The position numbers and the translations under genes were made by a program. A DNA stretch of 64,000 nucleotides from Sepioteuthis lessoniana (lineage: Eukaryota; Mollusca; Cephalopoda; Myopsida; Loliginidae), in the NCBI GenBank assembly GCA_963585895.1, contig OY757939.1, forward strand, positions 58,174,069-58,238,068. The letters are read 5' to 3'. The notes under the pieces were generated by a model, which was given only the letters and a program-made list of their open reading frames with translations, searched no databases and was not told where the DNA came from. Positions 20,538 through 31,077 of this stretch are shown here, one piece after another. Position 1 is the first letter of the stretch. Each line of letters starts with the position of its first letter.

Positions 20538-20574
20538 ACGCAGTCTTTGTGGGTTGTTGAATATCAGCCCATTG

Positions 20575-20815
20575 ACATAATTGTTTGAGTGTTCGCCAAT
20601 GGTCATGGAGACAGCTGTTCAATCCCAGATCGATTTGTACCAAAGACTCGAAAAATGTCTTCTTGCTTAACACTCAGCATTATAAAGTACGGATCAAGAG
20701 ATTGAGGAGCAATCCAGGGAAACGAGTACCGACCTCCCCAATACCTCGATGCTGTAACTATTAAAAAAGGGATCTTTGGGTTGCCCTCGACTACGATGTC
20801 AAATTACTTAACTTA
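20575..20815 (+). mobile_element. SINE S4
   Basis: TGTTTGAGTGTTCGCCAATGG (A-box region), GCTGTTCAATCCCAGATCGA (B box). The body ACCAAAGACTCGAAAAATG, GCATTATAAAGTACGGATCA, GCAATCCAGGGAAACG ends in the GCCCTCGACTACGATGTC tail and TTACTTAACTTA. The same order is seen at 53322-53585, 55706-55950 (reverse) and 58660-59185. Confidence 0.75.
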
Positions 20816-21011
20816 TATATATACTGGACTTGACATATATATATATATATATATAAGAAAAATAAATGGGAAAGGGGATAAACCTAAACCCTGAAAAAGA
20901 TGAAATATTAATTTGAATTCGTTGTCTGTGTTTCGGTTTACCTACTTTTTCATTTGTTTTTTCACATCTTGTCGGATTTTTCCTCCATATATATATATAT
21001 ATATATATATA

Positions 21012-21917
21012 GTGCATTCAATAAGTTTCCAGCCTTTTTCGTATGGGCATTTAAAATTGTCGTAGACTCTTGAAACTTTAGTATGTCATTACTATACATC
21101 TTATGAGATGACTGACCAATTTTTATGATTTTAGCTTCAAATGAACAGCTACAGCAGCAATTGGAATACTCCCTACTAAAGCCTGATTGTCACAGCTGGT
21201 GAATTTCAAAAATGCAATCTGGACGTGAGGACACTTTCGAAGAAAGATATGCAATAAAATTCTGTTTTAAACTTAGACAAAAATGCCACAGGAACGTATG
21301 GAATGCTTCAGACTGCTTTTGGAGCATCTTGCATGAATCGAGCATCAGTTTTTGAGTGGCATAAGAAACTCAAGGAAAGCAGGGAGTCTGTGAAGTATGA
21401 TGAGAGGTGTGGGAGGAGTAAGGAAGTCAGAACACCAGAGTTGATTGGCCAAACTGTAATGGTTAGGGTTACTATGTTGAGGTTTTGAGGGAATTCAGGA
21501 AAAGGTTCCGTCAGAAGAGGCCAGCACTCTTCAAATCGGGTCAGTGGCATTTCCACCAGGACAATTCACCAGTCCACAACTCCATCCTTGTCACAGACTA
21601 TTTGACCAAGATGGGCATCAAGACAGTTCCTTTGCCTCCCTATAGTCCAGACCTTGCTCCCTGTGACTTTTGGTTATTCCCTAAGCTCACAGGCTGTCGT
21701 TGTTATGACAGAATTGAGGAGATGAAAGAGGTTGTGATGAAGGTCATTGACACGCTTACACAAAAGGACTTCCATGGGGCCTTTCAGAAGTTGTTGGAAC
21801 GGTACAAGTGCATTGCAGCCGAAGGAGATTACTTCGAAGGGGACAAGAGTTTCATGTGTGTACTATCAATAAAAGTGCCCATACGAAAAAAGTCTGGAAA
21901 CTTATTTAATAATCCTC

Positions 21918-21918
<1 letters not shown>
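21012..21918 (+). mobile_element. Mariner (DD34D) deletion derivative, copy 1
   Basis: Terminal inverted repeats: the left end TGCATTCAATAAGTTTCCAG and the reverse of the right end (CGAGGATTATTAAATAAGTT, TCCAGAC) extend to CGTATGGGCA. It is flanked by TA at 21919-21920. The transposase coding region is present at both ends but lacks the middle, including the first catalytic Asp. The left edge abuts (TA)n and the right edge (TG)n. Confidence 0.88.
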
Positions 21919-21981
<63 letters not shown>

Positions 21982-21988
21982 TTTATAA
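21303..21988 (+). pseudogene. Mariner transposase, internally deleted
   Basis: Mariner transposases cut and rejoin the element with a DDD triad. The N-terminal fragment at 21303-21488 (61 aa) keeps the helix-turn-helix end, with VFEWHKKLKESRESV and DDERCGR-like text. The C-terminal fragment at 21485-21988 has WHFHQDNSPVHNS (second Asp), PPYSPDLAPCDFWLFPKL (third Asp, 34 residues later) and the C-terminal LLERYKCIAAEGDYFEGD. Intact family members are about 345 aa. The stretch between DELIGQ-type text and the FRKRFRQKRPALFK segment, about a third of the protein, is missing, so no activity is expected. The last 20 or so residues of the second frame are translated (TG)n, outside the element. Confidence 0.88.
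21919..21980. repeat. (TG)n microsatellite
   Basis: About 30 TG units directly against the mariner right end. Confidence 0.95.
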
Positions 21989-22124
21989 GCGATTAGTTTG
22001 TAGGTAGTATTGTTCTTGGTTGAGCCAATTAAATGAATTTAGATATAGCCAACACTACGAAGTCTTTAGGATCAATTATTCCTTTACACACAATTAAAAG
22101 GTTTCAAGTATAATAAATGATAGA

Positions 22125-22336
22125 ATAATTCTGTTTGACCCACTGATGGGAGCTTAACAGGTACAACCACTCAGGGTCAGAGTAAGGGCAATGAAGGGAT
22201 GTTCTACACTTCCAACATCTCCAGAAGTGAAACCTCAGGATCATACGTAGTTTAGTTTCATAACTAGGACACTGCTTTTGGCGGGGAGTACCTTGCCACT
22301 CTCTACGGGATACAATCAGCATATTGTAGGCCCCTT
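22125..22336 (-). mobile_element. S3 element, degenerate
   Basis: GGGGCCTACAATATGCTGAT at the minus-strand head; then GGCAAGGTACTCCCC, the mid segment, and TTCATTGCCCTTACTCTGAC. The tail is missing. Confidence 0.55.
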
Positions 22337-22524
22337 TAACAGAACAAGGTAATATCTTTGTTTTTTTTATTTATTTTTGTATTTATTTATTTTACTAAGA
22401 GTGCAATCATACTCGGAATAGCTACTGTACTAGGGTCCAGAAATCCTGACTTGGATTTCGTTGCAGTTCTTTTAGATTGTTTATCTCGTAAGAATAAAAT
22501 GTATCCAATTATTCTATCAATAGA

Positions 22525-22839
22525 CTTTCTTGATTGTTTGTGGAGGTGCCCGTGGTGTAATGGTTATCGTCGTAGGGAATGGACACGGTGACACGAGTTC
22601 AAACCCTGGACAAGACTGATTGCATTTCACATAGCGCTAATACCCTTGGGAAAGGTATGAATACAATTATTCTCCCTCCAGCTATGGGTAAATAGTAGGG
22701 CAGACTAGGTTCTTCAGCCTTGGTGAGGCAGCTAGTCTAGGAGAAGGAAAACTCTGAATTCAAACCTGTTAAACTTCTCTTAAAAATTGACCTTGTGTCA
22801 TATCCTGCTCGAGCGGAGGGGTTGGGTAAATATCATATG
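22525..22839 (+). mobile_element. SINE S2 with 17-bp target duplication
   Basis: AGGTGCCCGTGGTGTAATGG at 22544, B box CACGAGTTCAAACCCTGG, full body, and GAGCGGAGGGGTTGGGTAAA tail. ATTATTCTATCAATAGA occurs at 22508-22524 and 22840-22856, which brackets the element and fixes its ends, including ~20 extra bases before the tRNA-like head. Confidence 0.9.
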
Positions 22840-22970
22840 ATTATTCTATCAATAGAAGAGTTATTAATTAATGCCTTTATCTAGCGAATAAACGTGACCT
22901 CAGCTGATATTAGAAAACGGCACGCATCAAAATTCCTGTTAAATGACAAGTGCCTTCTATTAAAGATAGT

Positions 22971-23190
22971 TTGGTTTCTTTATTTTATGTTTGCGGGTTA
23001 TTTAACGCTAAAGCCATTCTTGTAGAAGAACAGTAGTGGTGCTATTTAACCCATAGCTAGAACGATAAGGAACTTCACATTTTTTTATTAGTCGAAATGT
23101 GAACGTAATTTCACGAGTGGAGCTTGAACTCGCTTACAAAGGGGCCTCAGTTCAGGACGTTAGCCTCAAAACCATTAGGACACTCCAACA
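22971..23190 (-). mobile_element. SINE S1, older copy
   Basis: On the minus strand it has a decayed head, B box GCGAGTTCAAGCTCCAC, body TAGCACCACTACTGTTCTTC, and a tail AAATAACCCGCAAACATAAA with a broken hairpin. Confidence 0.75.
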
Positions 23191-23433
23191 TAGAAATGGA
23201 ATTTGGGATAGAAAGGTGGCTTGCTTAGAATGAAAAAGGTTTAATTTTTAATCGGAGTTTAATAGGTTTGAATTCAAGGTTTTCTTTCTTGACTTGTTGA
23301 CATATTATTGCAACCTAACAAAATGTTACTCAGTAAGAAATAATCAAAACGTCGGTTAAAAATGAAATAGAAATCTTTTATAACATTCACAAAATACAAT
23401 ACTTGCCAGCAGTGTAAATACGGTACCCACTGC

Positions 23434-23863
23434 TGTTATATATTGACCCTCGACCGAGCCGTCAATCAAGAGATGCACCTGTGTAAATAAGCGGAAGAAC
23501 AGCGGAAGCAAGTGGGCGTGAGACGATAATATGACCAGGTGCCCGGGGTGATTCGAGTCAGTTGGAGACAAGAAGCCGAATTGAGAGCCAGCGGCAGACA
23601 GAGGGCTTTGGGCCCTCGGTGACCCACGGTTGAGCAACCCCAGCCAAAATTAGGAAGAAGTGCTGCTATGGTCAGAAGAACTTGGGGTCAATATAGCAGT
23701 CTATCCTCGTCTCCAGCTCAACAAACATCACCCTCTCGAAAATAAAGTGTGAGAGATATATTTTTTATAAAGAAGTGTGTTCGATCGTTCATTGCAGTTC
23801 GTCATTATTGTTGATTATGTTCCGCATATATTTGTATATGTATATGTTTGCGGCTATACAACA
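23434..23863 (+). mobile_element. Solo LTR, family L1, with 4-bp target duplication
   Basis: It starts TGTTATATATTGACC and ends CTATACAACA, with CTGC on both sides (23430-23433, 23864-23867). Inside are GCACCTGTGTAAATAA, CAGTTGGAGACAAGAAG, GGGCCCTCGGTGACC, GGTCAATATAGCAGTC and AATAAAGTGTGAGAGATATA (polyadenylation signal). It is 430 bp with no internal region. The antisense 93-aa ORF is a shadow. Confidence 0.85.
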
Positions 23864-23977
23864 CTGCTAATGGTAAGTATTTAATATATTTTCACCCCCT
23901 CACAATAGTGTCCAACGTATTTATGAAAAATAGGACATATCCATTATTGCTGATAGGTAGATTATATAGCGCCATTA

Positions 23978-24776
23978 AATTGCCCAGTCGGCTGGAGCTG
24001 TAGAATGCACTGACTGCACCTCTGCAGAGGGGTAAGACCCCTAATAAGTATCCTGGATATGATACTAAACAGTCTGATGGTGAGGTCCCAATAATGCAGG
24101 GGCTTTGGGGAATATGGAGCACCCCTTCATTGCCATTGCTCCCAGGTCCACTCTGGCCCACCTGATAGGGCCCTATCTATGGGTTAAATAGAACTAACGG
24201 CATACTTATGCTAAACTGAATTGTTTAATTAAACTGAATAGCAAGAAATAAAAATGCTTTTAACAATTAGACCGTACTTACTTTTAAACTGCGTGCTTAT
24301 GCTAAACTGGATTATTTGAAATAGAACAGTTTTTGACATTGAAACTGCATTCACACGAAACTGAATTGTTTAACGTAGAACTGTTTTGACAATTAACTGT
24401 GTGCAAACAAAATATGTACTTATACTAAACTGAATTAGCTGATTTAGACTTGCTTGACTAAATTGAATAGCTAGAAATAGAAATGCTTTTCACAATTAAA
24501 CTGTACTTACATGTAAACTGCTTACATATGCTAAACTGAATTGTTTTAAATTGAACTGTTTTTGACATCGAAACGATACTGAAACTAAACTGAATTGTTA
24601 TATATAACTGCTTGAATAGTTTGAAATAGAAATGTTTTTGACAATTAAGCTGTATACTCATTCTAAACTGAATTGTTTTAAATAGAACTGATCATTTACA
24701 TAAAAATGGATTTGGCGTTAAATAACCTACAAAGGTTGATATGCCATAAAACCCAACCAACCAAACCAAACCAAGA
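23978..24776 (+). mobile_element. S3 element, long internal tandem region
   Basis: CCCAGTCGGCTGGAGCTGTA at the head, CTCTGCAGAGGGGTAAGACC, TTCATTGCCATTGCTCCCAG. Then roughly eight to nine degenerate ~60-bp units around CTAAACTGAATTGTTT and AATAGAAATG-TTTT-GACAATTA span 24200-24690. The hairpin tail TAAATAACCTACAAAGGTTG and CCAAACCAAACCAAG end it. Confidence 0.88.
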
Positions 24777-24811
24777 TTAAAGAGCACGGTCCACTCTACT
24801 ATTTAAAGATA

Positions 24812-24894
24812 TTTGGAGGGAGGTATTAGCACTATGTCAAATGCAAACAGTCACGTACAAGATTTAAACTCAGGTCACCGCCTCCATTTCCTAC
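24812..24894 (-). mobile_element. SINE S2, partial, cut by an LTR
   Basis: Minus-strand S2 from GTAGGAAATGGAGGCGGTGA to the GGTATTAG/CTAATACC block. The tRNA-like head is interrupted by the LTR. GGACGGTTACG after the LTR may be its decayed continuation. Confidence 0.6.
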
Positions 24895-25355
24895 TGTTGC
24901 ATATCGACCATTGACGTGACCGTCAATAAGGGGTTTCTGGGACAGTATGCTCTAGTTGTATAAACAGGAAGACAGCTCGCTTGGGTTGACAAGCGGAGGC
25001 GGGTCACATGAATCACTGACCGGAAGGACGCGAAGGCGTTATGAAATTATATATACATTAGCACCCACAGGGTCACAATCAGTCACAGAGTCGTGCGGTC
25101 AGTCAGCCAATTTCAGCCACAACTAAGGCACAACAGAAGCTGCGCAAAGCGCTCCCATCACGGGCAATGGCTCCAGCGTACCCCGGTTGAAAACCTCTCG
25201 ACAAAGAAGCAAACACGTAAAGCCCTGAATATGGAATCACAAAGTGGGTTAAGAAAAGGTCAATATAGTAGTCCTCCGCTAGTCTGTGTCTATATTTTTG
25301 TTAAAGAAAGTGTCAGTTCTTCATTCCTTTATGGCTATATTAAACATTATACAAC
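24895..25355 (+). mobile_element. Solo LTR, family L1-like
   Basis: It starts TGTTGCATATCGACC, has AATTATATATACATT (TATA-like) near 25043 and GGTCAATATAGTAGTCC near 25259, and ends in ATTATACAAC. The order of landmarks is as in 23434-23863, with lower identity. The 114-aa open frame 25093-25437 is chance. Confidence 0.6.
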
Positions 25356-25365
25356 GGACGGTTAC

Positions 25366-25566
25366 GTTTGGTTTAATGGCATATCAACCTTTGTGGGTTA
25401 TTTAACACCAAAGCCATCCAGTAGTGGCATTTATTAAGGCAGAGTTTAGGCAGGGATAGAAAGATTTACAGTTATCCCAGGGGTATTAGTCCAAAAGTGA
25501 GCGTAATTGTTCAACTAGAGTTCGAACTCATCAAACCAACATGTTAACCACTACGCTAGGAGAATT
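25366..25566 (-). mobile_element. SINE S1, older copy
   Basis: Minus-strand B box ATGAGTTCGAACTCTAG; body shortened around CCACTACTGG. Hairpin tail AAATAACCCACAAAGGTTGA and GGCATATCAACC complement present. Confidence 0.75.
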
Positions 25567-25739
25567 CCTCCTTCTGTCGGGAAATCTTCGAAATTCTTAA
25601 GTAATAACAATGACATTTATAAGAAAAACAAAAAGTGTTTTGGAGTAGTTTCGAAACACAGGATTCTTCGAAGAATTCTTGCCGGACATTATTTCCAGAC
25701 GGTGCCAAATCTCCTCAGCACTAATTTTGCAATGCAGGC

Positions 25740-25803
25740 ACTGTTGTCTCTGTCTCTGTCTCTGTCTCTGTCTCTCTCTCTATATATATGTGTGTGTGTG
25801 TGT
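25740..25803. repeat. Compound microsatellite (TCTCTG)n-(TC)n-(TA)n-(TG)n
   Basis: Four adjacent simple-repeat types within 64 bp. Confidence 0.9.
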
Positions 25804-26087
25804 TGTTTTCCTTTTTAGAGTAGCACGAAAGATGGAGGAGAAAAATCAGATTTTTTCAAACCTTTCACACAAAAGCTAAAAAGAAAATAATAATAAAAAA
25901 TTCCCTCTAAGAACAAAGATAAGAACAATAACATTCTGAAGTGGAGATAGAAATGAAAGACACTCAGAGAATCGGTAGTGGCGCTCGGTGAATACGTGGA
26001 GAAAAAGACTAAAGTGGATTACAGAGTTTTTGCTCGATTACACATTGACAGTTTTAATTTAACGACACCTTCAATATCTGCTTGATA

Positions 26088-26308
26088 GAAAGATAGATAG
26101 ATAGATAGATATGAATAGACTGAGATAGATAGATAGATAGATATGGGTAAATAGAAAGGTACACTGGGTTCTTCAGCCTTGGTGAGGCAACTAGTCTAGG
26201 AGAAGGAAAACTCTGAATTCAAACCTGTAAAACTCCGCTTAAAAATTGACTTTATGTCATATCCTGCCCGAGCGGAGGGTTTGGGATAGATAGATAGATA
26301 GATAGATG
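26088..26308 (+). mobile_element. SINE S2 3' fragment between (GATA)n runs
   Basis: 26155-26286 is the S2 3' half (GGTTCTTCAGCCTTGGTGAG, GAAAACTCTGAATTC, GAGCGGAGGGTTTGGGATA). (GATA)n runs lie on both sides: 26090-26112, 26128-26145 and 26285-26308. The repeat appears to have grown from the S2 end. Confidence 0.75.
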
Positions 26309-26547
26309 AAATATTTTCACCCATATGAAGCGGGTGTATATTGAGAGTGGAGTGAACAATAGGAAGAATTGATACATTGACTCAGGTAGAGACGAATATA
26401 TATGGAAAAATGGATAGTTTCTCGTTTGAGGTTTCCTTTTCTTGGCCATGTCAAAGTCATTTCGAGTACAATTTCCTTTGTGACTTGAAGAAGCCATACA
26501 GTTTTTATGTTTTTTTTTTCCAATTTTGGCCTTCTAGGCTGTTTATT

Positions 26548-26844
26548 CATATTTACCAACCCCTCCGCTCGGGCAGGATATGACACAAGGTCAAAATTTA
26601 AGCGGAGTTTAACAGGTTTGAATTCAGTTTTCCTTCTCCTAGACTAGTTGCTTCGCCAAGGCTGAAGAACCTAGTCTGCCCAACTATTTACCCATAGCCG
26701 GAGGGAGAATAATTGGATTCATACCTTTCCCAAGGGTATTAGTGCTATGAGAAATGCAATCAGTCTCGTCCAGGATTTGAGTTCGTGTCACCGTGTCTAT
26801 TTCCTACGACGATAACCATTACACCACGGACACCTCCTTTTAAT
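26548..26844 (-). mobile_element. SINE S2 inserted in the R4-like LINE
   Basis: Complete S2 on the minus strand: head GGTGTCCGTGGTGTAATGG, B box GAACTCAAATCC, tail CCGAGCGGAGGGGTTGGTAA. CTGTTTATT flanks it at 26539-26547 and 26845-26853. Confidence 0.88.
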
Positions 26845-27250
26845 CTGTTTATTGTTATTTTTTGTCTCTAAGTTGTTCCTGTTGATATTACTGATATTGG
26901 CTGCTGTAAGCAGTGATTCTTTGCTCTTTTTTTAATATACCACGAATCTATGAATTTGTGCTTCTACGCTCCCCCTCAAATGCTTGGGTGTCCTCTTCTT
27001 TCTTTTCTTGTCACATAGCGTCACTGTATATCACCTCTCAGTTGTAAGGCCTTGTGCATTGATATCAATATCCTTGATCTTCGCTCAATTTGTCTGAGTT
27101 TCTCCCTTGTCTGTTTTAAGAAGGGTCCAGAACGTCTTAAAAAGGAGGCTGTCCAGGTTATTTATTCCTTAGATTAAGTGTCTGCTGCAGAGTTTGGTCT
27201 CGAGAAATGTGCTTGTTCTTCTAATTTACTAATTCCTCGCGTTCTATTTC
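26845..27250 (-). other. R4-like LINE segment between S2 and S3
   Basis: Part of the split LINE above. It covers the RT thumb and linker; SGPFLKQTREKL matches the SGPFLK segment at 59260 and TKGPFLKCTREKLRQIDHRI at 31010. Stops are frequent. Confidence 0.6.
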
Positions 27251-27260
27251 CATTTTCTTG

Positions 27261-27656
27261 TTGGCCCAGTCGGCTAGGGCTGCAAAATACACCGACTGCG
27301 TCTCTGCCGATGGATAAAACTCACCCAACCAGCGTCCTGAATATGACACAAAACAATCTGATGTCGAGGTTCCAGTAATGCTGAAGCTTTGGGGGATGCG
27401 GAGTACCCCTTCATGGCTATCGCTCTCAGTTACACTCTGACCCAGAGTAGTAGCACCTGATAGGGTCCTATCTAGAGGTTAAATAGAACTAAACTGTGTA
27501 CTTATGCTAAACTGAGCTGTTTGAAATAGAAGTGTTTTGACATTTAAGTGTTTGTAAAGAAAAACAATATTTATACTAAACTGAATGGTTTGAAATTTAA
27601 TTTTGCGTTAAATGACCTGAAAAGGGTTGATGAGCCGTAAAAAACCAACAAACCAA
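27261..27656 (+). mobile_element. S3 element inserted in the R4-like LINE
   Basis: TTGGCCCAGTCGGCTAGGGC head; two to three internal units; tail GACCTGAAAAGGGTTGATGA and CCAACAAACCAA. Perfect 11-bp duplication CCATTTTCTTG at 27250-27260 and 27657-27667. Confidence 0.92.
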
Positions 27657-27804
27657 CCATTTTCTTGATGGTGCCTGCTTCTAATATTACCATGTATGTG
27701 TAGATTCTGTCCTGATAGGACATTTGTATTCCTCGACTTGTTTCTATTTTCTTTTTTTATTAAAAGCATGGCTCATTTCTCCATCCCAAATTCAGTTCCT
27801 ATGT

Positions 27805-28560
27805 TGAGGTCTCCCCATGGTGTTGTGTCCTAAGTTCTAAACTGCGACATCGTTGCCGCCAATTTCCAGTCGTGCAATTGCATTTACTACCGGACAAATA
27901 CCTTTGTGAAAGGCATGAACCATCTTATCCCTCCAGCTATGGGTTAGATAGAACCTCTTCTTTATTTCTACAAGGACGGCTTTGTAACTAGATAACCCCC
28001 AAAGTTTTGTAACATATTGACCTCCGACCCGGCTGGGATGTCAGATGAGAAATGCACCTGTGTAAATAACAGGTGCATCTGGTCGAAGATATCTGGGGAT
28101 CAGGGGATACCCTTGACTGTCAACGAATTGAATTGAGTACAAATGTGACGCTCACAAAAAGTAGGTGGACGTCAAATTATTATATAACCCCGGCGAGAGG
28201 AAGTTTAGATCAGTTGGAGAGAAGATGCTGGAATGAGAACCATGTCCCAGCAGAGGCTGGGCCCCCAGGCCCCCTGTTGAGCAGTCCAGGAGAACGGGAA
28301 AGAAATGCTGTTATAGCCAGAAGAGTTGGGGGTTTAATATGTTGCAGTTCTGTTCAGTCTCCAACTCACCTCTCACAAATAATACCTTTCGTAACCCTTT
28401 CGAACCCTTTCAAATAAAGTGAGAGGTATATTTTTCTAAAGAACTGTGTCCGCTCGTCTTTATTGTGTTGAACATGTTTCTGCATGAATCTGTATGTGAG
28501 TATGTTACGGGTTGATATACCATTATAATAAAGAATCCAAACCAAACCAAACCAAACAAA
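27805..28560 (+). mobile_element. SINE S1 inserted in the R4-like LINE and itself split by an LTR
   Basis: S1 head and body 27812-28007, tail 28509-28560 (GGTTGATATACCATTATAAT, then CCAAACCAAACC). TCCTATGT flanks the whole at 27797-27804 and 28561-28568. Confidence 0.85.
28008..28508 (+). mobile_element. Solo LTR, family L1, inserted in the S1 tail
   Basis: Starts TGTAACATATTGACC, ends GAGTATGTTAC. Contains GCACCTGTGTAAATAACAGG, ATTATATAACCCC (TATA-like, 28182) and AATAAAGTGAGAGGTATATT (polyadenylation signal, 28413). The terminal 8 bases are inverted repeats of each other. The ORF at 28073-28417 is not a gene. Confidence 0.82.
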
Positions 28561-29254
28561 TCCTATGTCTTGGCTGTTGATGTTGATGATTTTTATAATG
28601 GTTCTATTTTTTGTTCATTCTTGGCAAATATCTTTCTATCATCCGTATGCATGAGATGGTTTATTTACGAATTTTTGTACGACTTTGTAAATTTGTAGCC
28701 TTCTTTTCATTCTCATAGTTTATAACGGCATTATTGTAATTAGAGATAAAAGTCGCGTAAACGAGTCTCCATGGAAGATGCCTCTTTGGACTTTTTCCCC
28801 TTCTGCTTAGCCTTATCCTCCTGCTGCCAGTCTTAAATAGCTCACTTGATGAAGTTTATGATTGGTTCTGGTATCTTAAATATTGTCAGACATTTTATTA
28901 TCCATGTTTTGGGAATCATCCCAAATACTTTTTTTGCAAGCTTTCCATACAAGGGCTAAATCTTTCTTCTTTTCCTTTGATTTCCTTAGAAGGAGTTGGT
29001 CTATATGTAAGAGATCATTCGCTCCTCGAGATCCAGGGAGACATCCTTTCTACTTTGTAAATGATCCTTACTTCAACTGAAGTAGTATATTTCCCCATTT
29101 TATTTGTGCAGTTTGGATTTTCCATACCCTAGATAAACACATAATTGGTCTACACTTCGGATAGTTCATTTTTGGGGGTCTTTCTGGATCAGGGTTCGTT
29201 TTTTTTTTTTTGTCGCCATTTACATATCTTAGCTTCTTGTAAACATGTAATTAA

Positions 29255-29400
29255 CTGCTTGGGATGACATTTTCACGCAAGTCGAAAGTGGCGGTCTTCT
29301 TTGAAGACAATGAGAGAACAAGCCTCTTCAGGACTCTTCTAAATATTCTATATGATTTCACCACTGCTGAGGTCTGAAGAATTTAACTCTGATTTTCAGT
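29255..29400 (-). mobile_element. R4/Dong-like LINE, 3' scrap upstream of the split copy
   Basis: GACAATGAGAGAACAAGCCT, CAGGACTCTTCTAAATATTC parallel 5430-5480. It is a 3' end lying upstream of the RT of another copy, so it is a separate insertion. Confidence 0.45.
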
Positions 29401-29504
29401 GCCCTCTTTCTGTTTTATTGATTCTTTGGGATTGTTTCATGGGCTCCACCGTTACAGGGAGAGACAGAGATAGAAGAAGGAATCGAGGGAGTTAAATGTA
29501 GAGA

Positions 29505-29760
29505 TTAGCCTCGTAGAAAATGGAACTGGTGATCGGGTTCTAATCCAGGACGAAGTTGACTGCATTTCACGTTAATGCCATTAGAGAGGCATGAAACTAT
29601 TTTCTCCTCCCATCTATCGGTAGATAGTAGTGCAGATTGGGTTCTTTAGTCTGTTCGGCAACCAGTCAAGAAGAAGAAAGCTGAATTCAAAGCAGTGGTG
29701 CTCCACTTAGAAATTGATCTGGTATTACATCTTGCTAGGGTCGGAGGAGCTGGGTAAATC
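29505..29760 (+). mobile_element. SINE S2, degenerate
   Basis: GGTGATCGGGTTCTAATCCAGG (B-box region), GCATTTCACGTTAATGCC, GGGTTCTTTAGTC, GCTGAATTCAAAGCAG, and GGAGGAGCTGGGTAAAT at the end. Confidence 0.7.
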
Positions 29761-29763
29761 CTC

Positions 29764-29823
29764 ACACACACTAACACATACACAAGCACACACACACACA
29801 TACACAGATAATAAGACAGACAA

Positions 29824-29878
<55 letters not shown>
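29764..29878. repeat. Compound (CA)n-(TA)n-(GA)n microsatellite
   Basis: CA-rich 29764-29840, TATATA 29841-29860, GAGAGA 29861-29878. It follows directly on an S2 3' end. Confidence 0.9.
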
Positions 29879-29879
29879 T

Positions 29880-30435
29880 AAGAGTTTTGATACTTCAAAG
29901 AATAAGGAACGTCTGTATATATTTGTGATGCCAAATGTACAGGATTTATCAGACTGAAAGAAAGAAATACTTTAATAGCTATAAGACTATGACTCAGGTT
30001 TCTCTTAACTTAATTAGGTTTTAATTATTTACACAGAACCTAGTGAATGCTCACCCTGCATCTTTAAGGGGTAAAGTAAAAAAAAAAGCTTTAATCTTGA
30101 ATGAGTGGTCTCATTGAATATTTTAAGAATCTGAAATACCTTGAATAGTTTAATAACGTCTTAGAAAACTAGCGTATCTTTTATTTGTTTGAGGGTTGTT
30201 GCTCTCAAGTAGAAAAGTTGATTATTAGAAAAATGGTGAGATGATTATTTACAGTACAGAATATCGACTTGATTTTTTTTTAAGTTATTTTTCTGGAAAA
30301 AATATCTGTCCATTTCTGAACTGGAAGGGAATTTTTTTCTTCTGGAGTTTGATTCAAAGCTACAGGGTGCTTCCTTTTCTTATGCACTCTTTTACTAAAC
30401 TTATCATCGTCCGACACAAGGCAAGGATTTTAGTA
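29880..30435. other. No feature recognised
   Basis: AT-rich, without a recognised repeat. The 66-aa frame at 30241-30441 is low complexity. Confidence 0.35.
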
Positions 30436-30439
30436 TGCT

Positions 30440-30640
30440 AAGAGAGAAACGAACTGAACCACGCTATCGGTGAGGCTTAGATTACGCTACATATAAAAAA
30501 ATCTCTGTCTGGTAGTAAGGCTCTATTTTTGGAATTCTGGGGACAGCCTGTTATTGCATTTACAGCTTGACTTCCTTTGAGCCGAAGTATCAATACCTGT
30601 TAGGGCCCCATTGACTTATTGATTTGTTTACAAATTATAG
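30440..30640 (+). mobile_element. S3 element, very degenerate mid part
   Basis: GGTGAGGCTTAGATTACGCT, ATTCTGGGGACAGCC and CCTGTTAGGGCCCC in S3 order; low identity. Confidence 0.4.
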
Positions 30641-30737
30641 ATCAGAATAGATAATACTATATAAATGTGTAAATGATTTGTATTAAGAATGGTTACTTGA
30701 AGCTATAGTTATAAGAATATGGAATTGGGATCGAAAA

Positions 30738-31076
30738 ATGTGCCATGCATATAATGAAAAAAAGAAAAAGAAAAATAGTGGAAGGAACAGAATTTCCCAA
30801 ACAGGAAAGAGTCAGAACATTGGAGAAAAAGAAAGCTACAAATACCTGGGAATATTAGAAGTGGATATCATCAAGAAAATGGAAATGAGTGACAAAGAAA
30901 CGATAACTTTAGAAGAACAACAGAAACTTCTCAAAACCAAACTCTTCGGCATAAGTTTTATCTAGGGAATAAATGCCAAGACAGTCCTTCTTGTAAGATA
31001 CAGAGGACCTTTCTTAAAATGCACCAGGGAGAAACTGAGACAGATTGATCATAGAATAAGGAAATTGATGACAATG
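30738..31076 (+). pseudogene. R4/Dong-like LINE, RT C-terminal fragment
   Basis: The frame at 30738-30965 contains GEKESYKYLGILEVDIIKKM and EQQKLLKTKLFGIS. It continues past a stop with NAKTVLLVRYRGPFLK-like and REKLRQIDHRIRKLMTMH text to 31076. This is the region between RT motif E and the endonuclease-side linker, also seen at 27668-27796 and 59190-59330. It is truncated at both ends, and the 3' side runs into the 28-bp minisatellite. Confidence 0.7.
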
Positions 31077-31077
31077 C

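Larger units (their letters stand above)
26400..29250 (-). pseudogene. R4/Dong-like LINE, old copy split by three SINE-type insertions
   Basis: Reading minus, 29250-28569 encodes decayed RT. DLLHIDQLLLRKSKEKKKDL near 29010-28950 is followed by a corrupted motif A (expected D-Y-x-K-A-F-D-S), and RGIFHGDSF near 28775 is motif B. 27796-27668 gives YTYMVILEAGTIKK, matching YKYLGILEVDIIKK at 30840. 27249-26854 gives SGPFLKQTREKLRQIERR and ISMHKALQ. 26538-26430 gives LTWPRKGNLKRET. The pieces are colinear and the breaks fall exactly at S2 (26548-26844), S3 (27261-27656) and S1 (27805-28560), each with a target duplication. Confidence 0.75.

Noticed and set aside
24458..24661. Antisense ORF with repeated Lys/Phe/Ile text (also 35043-35264)
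   Set aside because: Translation of the S3 internal tandem units, which explains its internal repetition.
28073..28417. 114-aa open frame with a Met start
   Set aside because: It lies wholly inside a solo LTR and has no domain.
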